Source: Flavobacteriaceae bacterium
GTDB lineage: Bacteria > Bacteroidota > Bacteroidia > Flavobacteriales > Flavobacteriaceae
NCBI GenBank assembly: GCA_020435965.1
Contig: JAGQYS010000030.1
Location: 1-64,000 of the forward strand
Reading direction: 5' to 3'
DNA: 64,000 nucleotides
Every line of letters begins with the position of its first letter. The first letter of the stretch is position 1. Below are positions 55,450 through 63,445 of this stretch, piece by piece. A program made the translations under genes and the position numbers. Below the pieces are notes generated by a model, which worked only from the letters and a program-made list of their open reading frames with translations, ran no database searches and was not told the DNA's origin.

Positions 55450-55878
55450 ATGTCAAACATAACAAAACCAAATACAATTTTCTGGGTCATAGGAATTGTA
55501 GCATTATTATGGAATATTTTAGGCGTTGGTGCTTATTTAGCCCAAGCCTATATGCCTAACGAAGCTTTAGAGATGTTAACTCAAGGTGAGCAAGATTATT
55601 ATAATAATTACCCTGCTTGGGCTACAGGATCTTATGCTATAGGAGTGTTTGGCGGTTTATTGGGTTGTATTGCATTATTGATGCGAAAAAAAATAGCAAT
55701 CTTACTTTTTACCTTATCCCTTTTGGGTGTTTTAGGCCAGCAAGTTTATAATTTTTTCCTGCAAGATTACATTGCTTTAGATGGAACAAGAATGATAGGA
55801 CCAATTGTAATTATTGTAATATGCTTTTTCTTACTGTGGTTTGCAAAAGCCCAAAAGCAAAATGGAGTAATCTCTTAA
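55450..55878 (+). CDS. Small four-helix membrane protein (first of a tandem pair)
   Basis: This 142-residue protein has four predicted helices (about residues 8-30, 58-78, 82-102, 112-136). It opens with SNITKPNTIFWVIGIVALLW and ends in a basic tail after LLWFAKAQKQN. No function is recognised. The next gene is clearly a duplicate, and the two are 28 bases apart on the same strand. Confidence 0.75.
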   Translation: MSNITKPNTIFWVIGIVALLWNILGVGAYLAQAYMPNEALEMLTQGEQDYYNNYPAWATGSYAIGVFGGLLGCIALLMRKKIAILLFTLSLLGVLGQQVYNFFLQDYIALDGTRMIGPIVIIVICFFLLWFAKAQKQNGVIS

Positions 55879-55906
55879 ATTGAATTACTAACTAAAACTA
55901 TATACT

Positions 55907-56341
55907 ATGTCAAACACAAACAAACCTGGAATTGCATTCTGGATTATTGGAATCATTGCACTTTTGTGGAACGGAATGGGAGTTTATAATTATTTGATAC
56001 AAGCTTACCAAACAGAAGCTTATACTTCTAGTATTACTGAAGATCAGATGGCTTTTATGGAAAGTTTACCAAGCTGGAACACTGCTTTATTTGCTTTAGC
56101 TGTATTTTCTGGACTTATTGGAACAATTTTAATGTTAATGCGAAAAAAATCTGCTGTCTCATTATTTATTTTATCTTTTGTAACAGCAACTATTGGACAA
56201 ATTTATTGGTTATTCGGCACAAATGCAGTTGAAGTTTTCAGCGAATCAATGCCATATGTAATGCCTATAATCATAATTGTTTTTTGCCTATTCTTGGTAT
56301 GGTACTCAAGAAACCAAAAAGCAAAAGGTGTACTTTCTTAA
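55907..56341 (+). CDS. Small four-helix membrane protein (second of a tandem pair)
   Basis: This 144-residue protein shares the N-terminal SNxxKPxxxFWxIGIxALLWN pattern, a central MRKKxAVxLFILS element and the basic tail with the preceding protein, so the pair arose by tandem duplication. Similarity is lower in the loop between helices 1 and 2. Function is unknown. A terminator follows 25 bases after the stop. Confidence 0.75.
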   Translation: MSNTNKPGIAFWIIGIIALLWNGMGVYNYLIQAYQTEAYTSSITEDQMAFMESLPSWNTALFALAVFSGLIGTILMLMRKKSAVSLFILSFVTATIGQIYWLFGTNAVEVFSESMPYVMPIIIIVFCLFLVWYSRNQKAKGVLS

Positions 56342-56365
56342 TCATTCTTTCAATTAAAAAATTAT

Positions 56366-56393
56366 AGCCTGAGTTAAGCACTTAGGCTTTTTT
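56366..56393 (+). terminator. Rho-independent terminator after the tandem membrane-protein genes
   Basis: AGCCTGAGT (56366-56374), loop TAAGC and ACTTAGGCT (56380-56388) form a nine-pair stem with one G-U wobble, followed by TTTTT. Confidence 0.75.
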
Positions 56394-56447
56394 ATGGTAT
56401 TGTTTTTGAGATTGTTAAAAATATTAACATTTTAAATTCAATACATC

Positions 56448-57005
56448 ATGAAACACTCACAACAAGCACCTCAAGTAAATGCAGGTTCTATGGCAGATAT
56501 TGCCTTCCTCCTGCTCATCTTTTTTCTAGTCACTGCAATGATACCCAATGACCAAGGTATTAACAGAAAATTACCTAGACTTTGTCCTCCAGGACAAAAA
56601 TGTAATGTAGATATCCATGAAAGGAACATGCTTAAAATAGTTTTAAACGGAAATCAAGAAATCATGGTTAATGAGGATATTGTTTCTATTGAGGAGGTTA
56701 AAGAACTCTCTAAAAAGTTTTTAGACAATAATGGAGACAAAAGCTGCGATTATTGTAAAGGAAGCAGTTTACCTGAAGCCTCAGACAATCCGACCAAAGC
56801 CGTTATTTCTCTCCAAGTTGATAAAAAAACACATTATAGTTTATTTATAAAAGTTCAAGATGAACTTACAAAAGCTTACTATGAACTAAGAGCATCTTAC
56901 GCTCAAAAAAGTTTTAATAAAACTCCAAATGAACTTACTGTGGAAGAATTAAAAATTGTTCGTGAAGCTTATCCATTTCTAGTTTCAGAAGCAGATACTA
57001 AATAG
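56448..57005 (+). CDS. ExbD/TolR-like protein without a partner gene
   Basis: This 185-residue protein has a single N-terminal membrane helix (about 17-36) with the functional aspartate D17 in GSMADIAFLLLIFFLV, the proton-coupling residue of ExbD/TolR. The periplasmic part has the usual IMVNEDIVS-like strand and AVISLQVDKKTHYSLFIKVQDE. A cysteine-rich loop (LCPPGQKCNV, CDYCKGSS) is also seen in flavobacterial homologues. ExbD normally works with ExbB and TonB; no exbB is adjacent, so it must use one from elsewhere. Confidence 0.88.
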   Translation: MKHSQQAPQVNAGSMADIAFLLLIFFLVTAMIPNDQGINRKLPRLCPPGQKCNVDIHERNMLKIVLNGNQEIMVNEDIVSIEEVKELSKKFLDNNGDKSCDYCKGSSLPEASDNPTKAVISLQVDKKTHYSLFIKVQDELTKAYYELRASYAQKSFNKTPNELTVEELKIVREAYPFLVSEADTK

Positions 57006-57100
57006 ACAACATATTTTATTATATTTGATTATTCAACCAACTAATCAAATTAATAATGAATTCAAACACTAAATCTTTACAAGCTTTTACAGTTAGAAAT

Positions 57101-58399
57101 ATGTTTAAGCTTGTTTTTTTATGCTTAATTTTAACTTTAACATCTTGTAAAAAAGAAGCTGAACAACCAATGACAGAAGAACAACTTATTGCAAAAGCAA
57201 AAGAAATTCATGAACGTGTAATCACACTGGACACACACTGTGACATTAACGTCAATAATTTCACAGATTCAATAAACTACACACAGGAATTAGAGAATCA
57301 AGTTAACCTTCCAAAAATGAAAAAAGGAGGTTTAGATGTCGCTTGGTTTATTGTTTATACAGGACAAGACACACTTATTGATGAAGGCTACGCAAAAGCT
57401 TATGAAAATGCAATGTCTAAATTTGATGCCATTCATAGATTGGTTGAAGAAATTGCTCCTGATGAAATTGAATTGGCAACAACTTCCGATGATGTGAGAC
57501 GTATTAACGCAGCTGGCAAAAAAGTTGCAATGATTGGTATAGAAAATGGTTATCCTATAGGGATGGATATCAATAATGTTAAAAAATTCTATGATCTAGG
57601 AGGCCGTTATATGTCGTTAGCACATAATGGACATAGTCAATTAAGTGATAGCAACACAGGCGAAGCAGATAACGTTTGGTTACATAACGGATTAAGTGAT
57701 TTTGGTAAAGAAGTGATAAAAGAAATGAATAAATGGGGAATGATGATAGATGTTTCGCATCCATCAAAAGAAGCGATGCGCCAGATGATTGAACTTACAA
57801 AAGCACCAATTATTGCATCACATTCTTCGGCAAGGGCTTTATGCGATCACAGTAGAAATCTAGATGATGAGCAATTAGAGTGGATGAAACAAAATGGAGG
57901 TGTTGTGCAAACTGTTGCTTTCACTTCGTATGTAAATACTGAAAAAAATGATGCACGCACTGAAAAATCAAGAGAAATACAGATGCAAGTTGCAGATTCT
58001 ATGGGAATAAAGTGGATTACAAGCAGAGCTGATTTTGGTAAATTAACTGAAGATGAACGAGCTGCATTTATGGAAAACAGAAGTAAAGTGATGAACATTG
58101 TAGATGCAAAAATTGAAAAAATGCCTGATTTTCCAGAAGCAGTTAATGTGTCTGATTTTGTAGATCATATTGATTATATGGTAGAAAAAATTGGATTAGA
58201 TCACGTAGGCATCAGTAGCGATTTTGATGGAGGTGGCGGAGTCGATGGTTGGAATGACGCGTCTGAAACGTTTAATGTAACTCTAGAGCTTGTAAGACGT
58301 GGTTATACCGAAGATGAGATAAGCAAACTTTGGAGCGGAAATTTATTACGTGTACTTGATGAAGTACAAGAAGTTGCAAAAAAATTACAAGCAGAATAA
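57101..58399 (+). CDS. M19 membrane dipeptidase, lipoprotein
   Basis: The ATG at 57101 gives 432 residues with a clean lipobox (LILTLTSC); an ATG at 57056 would add 15 residues in front of the signal and is less likely. The renal-dipeptidase zinc ligands are visible: LDTHCDIN, the glutamate in GIENGYP, SLAHNGHSQ, DVSHPS and the acid region SSDFDGGG. It cleaves dipeptides, including those with D-residues at the second position, and should act in the periplasm, consistent with the peptidase-rich window. TATATTTG at 57020-57027 may be its -7 element. Confidence 0.92.
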   Translation: MFKLVFLCLILTLTSCKKEAEQPMTEEQLIAKAKEIHERVITLDTHCDINVNNFTDSINYTQELENQVNLPKMKKGGLDVAWFIVYTGQDTLIDEGYAKAYENAMSKFDAIHRLVEEIAPDEIELATTSDDVRRINAAGKKVAMIGIENGYPIGMDINNVKKFYDLGGRYMSLAHNGHSQLSDSNTGEADNVWLHNGLSDFGKEVIKEMNKWGMMIDVSHPSKEAMRQMIELTKAPIIASHSSARALCDHSRNLDDEQLEWMKQNGGVVQTVAFTSYVNTEKNDARTEKSREIQMQVADSMGIKWITSRADFGKLTEDERAAFMENRSKVMNIVDAKIEKMPDFPEAVNVSDFVDHIDYMVEKIGLDHVGISSDFDGGGGVDGWNDASETFNVTLELVRRGYTEDEISKLWSGNLLRVLDEVQEVAKKLQAE

Positions 58400-58413
58400 A
58401 ACTTAGTTTAACA

Positions 58414-58442
58414 AAAAAAGCCAGCTAATAGCTGGCTTTTTT
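58414..58442. terminator. Bidirectional terminator
   Basis: AAAAAAGCCAGC (58414-58425), loop TAATA and GCTGGCTTTTTT (58431-58442) form a perfect stem with A- and T-tracts, between the convergent M19 dipeptidase and Hsp20 genes. Confidence 0.9.
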
Positions 58443-58453
58443 GTCTTTTCAAT

Positions 58454-58936
58454 TTAAGAAACTTTAATATTCTTTAAAGGTTTCTTTTTGGCCTCTTCTC
58501 GTTTTGGAAGAGTAACTTTCAATATACCATCTTCATACTTTGCAGAAATTTTATCTGTTTCAACAGATTCTGGAAGCGTAAATGTTCTTTTAAAAGATGA
58601 ATAACCAAATTCTCTTCTAGTGAAACTTTCATTTTCAACATCTTCATATTCAGATTTTACTTCTGCAGAAATTGAAAGCACATGATTATCAATATTAATA
58701 TCAAAATCAGACTTTTTTAGTCCTGGGACTGCCATTTCAACTAGATAGTCATTGGCAGTATCTAAAACATTAACAGCTGGTAAGGTAATACCTGTGTTAA
58801 AGTTAGACATAAATTCGGTTCCAAAATTCTTGTTGATGACTTCATCAATCCAAGATGGAAATCCAGGTAACATATTATAACCTAATGAAGCAGTTTTACT
58901 GTTACCATTTTTTGTTGTTGGAATTAAACCACTCAT
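58454..58936 (-). CDS. Hsp20/alpha-crystallin small heat-shock protein
   Basis: This 160-residue chaperone has the alpha-crystallin domain (about residues 50-145) with LVEMAVPGLKKSDFDINID and the terminal YEDGILKVTLPK signature, then a short lysine-rich tail. It holds unfolding proteins in the cytoplasm without ATP. It is transcribed alone toward the M19 gene. A pair of CTGA-N7-TCAG palindromes lies 70-105 bases upstream. Confidence 0.95.
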   Translation of the reverse strand: MSGLIPTTKNGNSKTASLGYNMLPGFPSWIDEVINKNFGTEFMSNFNTGITLPAVNVLDTANDYLVEMAVPGLKKSDFDINIDNHVLSISAEVKSEYEDVENESFTRREFGYSSFKRTFTLPESVETDKISAKYEDGILKVTLPKREEAKKKPLKNIKVS

Positions 58937-59005
58937 AATTATTAAATTTTAAGTTAAACATTAATTTATTTAATAATCAACAAAAAAAATACCATGTCTA
59001 AAAAA

Positions 59006-59040
59006 CTGAAAATATTTCAGTAAATCTGACAAAAATTCAG
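59006..59040. promoter_or_regulatory. Two CTGA-N7-TCAG palindromes upstream of the Hsp20 gene
   Basis: CTGAAAATATTTCAG (59006-59020) and CTGACAAAAATTCAG (59026-59040) share CTGA-N7-TCAG and start 20 bases apart. They are upstream of the Hsp20 start at 58936 and downstream of the dehydrogenase gene, fitting a heat-shock operator, but the distance from the start is large. Confidence 0.4.
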
Positions 59041-59075
59041 TTTAAACTACTAAGGGTTAGCTTGTTAAATAAACT

Positions 59076-61082
59076 CTAGTACTTGTACAAAGCTAATAAT
59101 GCTTCTTCAAAACGTTGCTTTGGTAAGTATTGCTCTTCCAATTGACCAATAAAAGGAATTGGTGTTTCTAGGCTTCCAATACGTTTAACTGGAGCATCAA
59201 GATATTCAAAGCACTGCTCCATTATCAATGCTGAAATATCTGAAGCAATCCCTCCAAAAAGAGAGTCTTCTTGCAAGATAATAACTTTTCCTGTCTTTTT
59301 GACGGACTGCAAAATAGCTTCTGTATCTAAGGGACACAAGGTTCTTAAGTCAAGTAAATCTGCACTGATTTCTGGATGTTTTTCTAAAGCATCTAAAGCC
59401 CAATGTACAGCAGCACCATAAGACACAATAGTGATATCGTTACCTTCTTTTACTAATGATGCCTTGCCAAAAGGAATTGTATAGTAATCAATAGGAACTT
59501 CTTGTCTAACGCTTCTATATAGGGCTTTATGCTCAAAATATAACACTGGATTTGGGTCGTTTATGGCAGTGTTAAGTAAGCCTTTAGCATCAACAGGAAA
59601 TGCTGGATAAACTACTTTTAAACCAGGTGTTTTGGTAAACCAAGCTTCGTTAGTCTGTGAATGAAAAGGTCCTGCTGCTACTCCTGCTCCACATGGCATC
59701 CTTACAACAACATCCGCGTTTTGATTCCATCTATAATAAGATTTTGCCAAATAGTTAACCACAGGATTAAAACCTGACGTTACAAAATCAGCAAATTGCA
59801 TTTCTACAACACTTTTAATTCCAGCTATTGATAATCCCATTCCAGCTTCAATAATTGCAGATTCACATATTGGTGTGTTTCTAACACGTTCTTTTCCAAA
59901 AGCCTTAACAAAACCTTCTGTAATTTTAAAAACACCTCCATAATCTGCAATATCTTGTCCCATTACGACAAGATCTTTATGTTGTTGCATGGATTGTTTT
60001 AAACCTGATGAAATAGCGTCAATAAAACGCATCTCTTCGGTTTTACCTTTAGCATTAACTTCTTTATATTCAAAATCTTGATACACATCATTTAACTCAT
60101 TAGTCAAATTAGGAACAATTGCTGGTTCTGCTCCTGCTTTTTCCAATTCATCATTAATTTCCTGAATAATTTCTTCCCTAAAAGCAGCATCTGTTTTTTC
60201 GTTTAAAACCCCCAAATCCATTAAATAGGACTGGTAATTTACCACTGGATCTTTCTTCGCCCAAGTATCCATTAAATCCTGAGGTACATATTTGGTTCCA
60301 CTAGCTTCTTCATGTCCTCGCATTCTAAAGGTTTTAAACTCAATTAAAATTGGTCTAGGACGCTTTCTAATACTTGCTGCCAGCTTAGATACTTTATCGT
60401 AAACTTCAATTATATTGTTGCCATCCAAAATAAAAGATTCCATGCCATAACCTTTACCTCTATCTGCAATATGCTTGCAATTGTACTGTTCTGACGTTGG
60501 TGTAGACAGGCCATAACCATTGTTCTCAACACAGAAAATTACAGGTAGTTTCCACACTGAAGCCACATTGAGGGCTTCGTGAAAATCACCTTCACTTGTG
60601 CCTCCTTCTCCTGTAAACACAGCTGTAACTTTATTGTTTTTTTTAAGTAAGTTTGCAAGTGCAATACCATCGGCAACTCCTAGTTGTGGTCCTAAATGAG
60701 AAATCATTCCAATGATATTGTACTCTTGAGTTCCGAAATGAAATGAACGATCTCTACCTTTGGTAAAACCAGGCGCCTTTCCTTGCCATTGGCAAAACAG
60801 TCTGAATAATGGAATTTCTCTGGTTGTGAATACGCCAAGGTTTCTATGCATTGGCAAAATATATTCGTCTTTATCAAGTGCCATGGTTACACCAACAGAA
60901 ATGGCTTCTTGCCCTATACCAGAAAACCATTTGGATACTTTCCCTTGTCTTAGTAGAATAAGCATTTTTTCCTCGATCATTCGAGGCTTTAACATATTCT
61001 TATATAGATTAAGCAATGTGGCCTTATCTAAATTCTTCTTGTCGTAAGATATTTCAACTTTTGTTTTACTTGTTGTGCTCAT
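59076..61082 (-). CDS. Fused E1 alpha-beta 2-oxoacid dehydrogenase (branched-chain type)
   Basis: With the ATG at 61082 (MSTTSKTK) the product is 668 residues; an upstream in-frame start at 61112 would add ten residues. The N-terminal half is E1 alpha with the thiamine-diphosphate motif GEGGTSEGDFHEALN to VENNG, the second half (from about residue 345) is E1 beta with VVMGQDIADYGGVFK and CESAIIEAGMG. It decarboxylates branched-chain 2-oxo acids and feeds an E2 lipoyl transacylase encoded elsewhere. Fusion of both subunits is usual in Bacteroidota. Confidence 0.93.
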   Translation of the reverse strand: MSTTSKTKVEISYDKKNLDKATLLNLYKNMLKPRMIEEKMLILLRQGKVSKWFSGIGQEAISVGVTMALDKDEYILPMHRNLGVFTTREIPLFRLFCQWQGKAPGFTKGRDRSFHFGTQEYNIIGMISHLGPQLGVADGIALANLLKKNNKVTAVFTGEGGTSEGDFHEALNVASVWKLPVIFCVENNGYGLSTPTSEQYNCKHIADRGKGYGMESFILDGNNIIEVYDKVSKLAASIRKRPRPILIEFKTFRMRGHEEASGTKYVPQDLMDTWAKKDPVVNYQSYLMDLGVLNEKTDAAFREEIIQEINDELEKAGAEPAIVPNLTNELNDVYQDFEYKEVNAKGKTEEMRFIDAISSGLKQSMQQHKDLVVMGQDIADYGGVFKITEGFVKAFGKERVRNTPICESAIIEAGMGLSIAGIKSVVEMQFADFVTSGFNPVVNYLAKSYYRWNQNADVVVRMPCGAGVAAGPFHSQTNEAWFTKTPGLKVVYPAFPVDAKGLLNTAINDPNPVLYFEHKALYRSVRQEVPIDYYTIPFGKASLVKEGNDITIVSYGAAVHWALDALEKHPEISADLLDLRTLCPLDTEAILQSVKKTGKVIILQEDSLFGGIASDISALIMEQCFEYLDAPVKRIGSLETPIPFIGQLEEQYLPKQRFEEALLALYKY

Positions 61083-61100
61083 TTTTTTTCTTTGGTAATT

Positions 61101-61132
61101 CAAAAGTAGCAAAATTAAGTCATAGACTTAAT
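61101..61132 (-). promoter_or_regulatory. Promoter elements and 19-base palindrome before the E1 gene
   Basis: ATTAAGTC (61114-61121), ATA and GACTTAAT (61125-61132) make a perfect palindrome. Its inner edge overlaps TAATTTTG (61117-61110, minus), one of two possible -7 boxes for the E1 gene; the other is TACTTTTG (61108-61101). This is the placement of a repressor or activator site. Confidence 0.55.
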
Positions 61133-61182
61133 ACTTTTATTATAATATAGATTAAGCATAAAGAAATAGTGTCAATTTTCGT

Positions 61183-61190
61183 TATATTTG
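61183..61190 (+). promoter_or_regulatory. -7 element of the 2OG-Fe oxygenase operon
   Basis: TATATTTG matches TAnnTTTG and lies 31 bases before the ATG at 61222. The -33 element is not clear. It is divergent from the E1 promoter, with the palindrome at 61114-61132 about 50 bases away. Confidence 0.45.
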
Positions 61191-61221
61191 TAGTTCTACA
61201 TGATTTTTAAAAAGTAATACG

Positions 61222-62172
61222 ATGAATAAAATCCCTAGTGTAAATCTTAAAGATTTTCTATCTGAAGACCCAAATAAAAAACAACAGTTTATAAATGAAA
61301 TTGGCAAAGCTTATGAAGAAATAGGTTTTGTGGCCTTAAAAGGTCACTTTCTAGATGATGCTTTAGTTGATGATCTTTATAAAGAGATAAAGAATTTTTT
61401 TGCCTTACCTGTTGAAACCAAGCGCAAGTATGAAATTCCAGGTATTGGAGGCCAACGTGGCTATGTCTCATTTGGAAAAGAAAGTGCAAAAGGTAAAAAG
61501 GAAGGTGACTTAAAAGAGTTCTGGCATTTTGGACAATATGTTGAAAACAATCCTGAGTTAGAGGCTGAATATCCAGCAAATGTTCAAGTTGAAGAGCTCC
61601 CTAATTTTAATAAAAAAGGAAAAGAAGCTTATAGAATGCTAGAAAAAACAGCAAAGTATGTATTGCGTTCTTTAGCATTGCACTTAAACCTAGAAGAAAC
61701 TTATTTTGATAATTACATTCATAATGGCAATAGTATTTTAAGACCAATTCATTATCCGCCAATTTTAGATGAACCAAAAAACGCAGTAAGAGCTGCTGCT
61801 CATGGCGATATTAATCTTATCACTTTACTAATGGGAGCTCAAGGTCGAGGATTGCAAGTTCAAAACCACAAGGGCGAATGGATTGATGCCATTGCTGAAC
61901 CTGATGAATTGATGATAAATGTTGGCGATATGCTATCAAGACACACCAACAATAAACTTAAATCTACTATTCATAGAGTTATTAATCCACCAAGAGAACT
62001 TTGGGGAACGTCGCGTTATTCTGTCCCATTTTTTATGCATCCTATCAGTAGCATGAAATTGGATGTATTAGAAAGTTGTATTGATAAAGATAATCCTAAA
62101 CAATTTGAAGACATTACAGCTGGCGAATTTTTAAACGAACGCCTAGTAGAGCTAGGATTGATTAAAAAATAA
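61222..62172 (+). CDS. 2-oxoglutarate/Fe(II)-dependent oxygenase, isopenicillin N synthase family
   Basis: This 316-residue cytoplasmic protein has the family's N-terminal DIOX_N region (YEEIGFVALKGHFLDDALVD, FFALPVETKRKYE, GQRGYVSFGKE) and the Fe(II) site AHGDINLITLLMG (H194, D196) with the distal His in STIHRVINPP (near 251) and the oxoglutarate Arg in SRYSVPFF. The substrate is unknown. It leads an operon with SUI1-like, DUF1835 and nucleoside phosphorylase genes, overlapping the next by one base. Confidence 0.9.
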   Translation: MNKIPSVNLKDFLSEDPNKKQQFINEIGKAYEEIGFVALKGHFLDDALVDDLYKEIKNFFALPVETKRKYEIPGIGGQRGYVSFGKESAKGKKEGDLKEFWHFGQYVENNPELEAEYPANVQVEELPNFNKKGKEAYRMLEKTAKYVLRSLALHLNLEETYFDNYIHNGNSILRPIHYPPILDEPKNAVRAAAHGDINLITLLMGAQGRGLQVQNHKGEWIDAIAEPDELMINVGDMLSRHTNNKLKSTIHRVINPPRELWGTSRYSVPFFMHPISSMKLDVLESCIDKDNPKQFEDITAGEFLNERLVELGLIKK

Positions 62173-62501
62173 TGGATTTACAAGAACAGCTTAAAAACTT
62201 ATTTCCTGATCATAAAATATCTGAATCAAAAGAAGAAACATTAAAAGAAGATTCTATTTGGCTTCAAGATGATCCAATAATCTGTAAGTATGAAAAGCGC
62301 AAAGGCAAACCCATAACTATACTTGAAGGCTACAATGGCGCTGCCGAAGATTTTAAAAAATTAGCCAAAGAACTCAAAACAACATTAAGTGTTGGAGGTA
62401 GTTTTAAAGATGACAAAATTATTATACAAGGCGATTATAGAGATAAAATAATGGCTATTCTCAAAGAAAAAGGATTTAGCGTGAAACGCGTTGGTGGCTA
62501 A
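62172..62501 (+). CDS. SUI1/eIF1-like translation factor (YciH type)
   Basis: This 109-residue protein has the SUI1 fold: a variable N-terminal 35 residues, then CKYEKRKGKPITILEGYNG, FKKLAKELKTTLSVGGSFKD and IIIQGDYRDKIMAILKEKGF. Bacterial members resemble eukaryotic eIF1 and may influence initiation-codon selection; their role is not settled. Its start overlaps the stop of the oxygenase gene by one base. Confidence 0.92.
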   Translation: MDLQEQLKNLFPDHKISESKEETLKEDSIWLQDDPIICKYEKRKGKPITILEGYNGAAEDFKKLAKELKTTLSVGGSFKDDKIIIQGDYRDKIMAILKEKGFSVKRVGG

Positions 62502-62503
62502 GC

Positions 62504-63445
62504 ATGGCGGAAGGCATACTACATATTACCAATGGTTCTAGCCTAACAAGTTATCTAAAAGACCTTAATATTAAAGGCGAATTTTTAACTTGGCATGAAA
62601 TGCTTTGTGAAGGCCCAACATTTGAACAAATTGACACACAGGAATTTGTTGAAATAAGGAGAGCCTTTCTTAATAAGTACTATGATATTGATATTGATGC
62701 CTATGCTTTTCATAAGGAACTTGAAGTTTTAGATAATACAGAAAAATACGCTGAAATAATTCTTTGGTTTGAGTACGATTTATTTTGCCATATCAACCTT
62801 ATAGCTGTTATTAGTTTACTTCAACAAAAAAAAGTAAAATCACCTCTGTATTTAGTTTGCAGCGGCAGAATAAAAGGTAAATCTGATTTTAAAGGACTAT
62901 CAGAACTCAATGAAAGCCAGCTGCTTAATCACTATAAAAATAAGATAAAACTAACAGATAAAGATATTGAATTAGCTTGTTCACTTTGGAGCATATACTG
63001 CTGTGAAAACCATAATTTATTTAAACCATATCTAAAGCAAAATTCTTCATTTAAATATTTGAGCAGTTGCCTAAAAGCTCACTTTAAGCGTTTTCCTGAC
63101 TCGCAAAATGGTCTATGTAGATTAGAAAAGCATATTTTAGAAATTGTAAAGAACAATTATATAAAATCAAAACATCATTTGTTAGGTTATATATTAAATT
63201 ATCAAGGATACTATGGTTATGGTGATATTCAAATTGAGCGAATGATAAAGAACTTGGCTATTTTTTTAACTGAAAGTGAAAACGGTTTGGAACTAAACCG
63301 CAAAGGGCATGAAGTACTACTAAACCAACATAATTTTTCAAATGAAGTCCATAACGATATTCAATTTGGTGGTGCAAAACGATTGAAATACCAATTCAAC
63401 AGTAAACAAAACAAACTCATTAAAACAATATACAATGCCAATTAA
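62504..63445 (+). CDS. DUF1835 protein
   Basis: This 313-residue cytoplasmic protein opens with ILHITNGSSLTSYLKDL and the segment FLTWHEMLCEGP, the DUF1835 signature, followed by a glutamate-rich IILWFEYDLFCHINLI and a helical C-terminal half. Function is unknown. It begins two bases after the SUI1-like stop and overlaps the nucleoside phosphorylase start by 11 bases, so co-translation is likely. Confidence 0.88.
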   Translation: MAEGILHITNGSSLTSYLKDLNIKGEFLTWHEMLCEGPTFEQIDTQEFVEIRRAFLNKYYDIDIDAYAFHKELEVLDNTEKYAEIILWFEYDLFCHINLIAVISLLQQKKVKSPLYLVCSGRIKGKSDFKGLSELNESQLLNHYKNKIKLTDKDIELACSLWSIYCCENHNLFKPYLKQNSSFKYLSSCLKAHFKRFPDSQNGLCRLEKHILEIVKNNYIKSKHHLLGYILNYQGYYGYGDIQIERMIKNLAIFLTESENGLELNRKGHEVLLNQHNFSNEVHNDIQFGGAKRLKYQFNSKQNKLIKTIYNAN

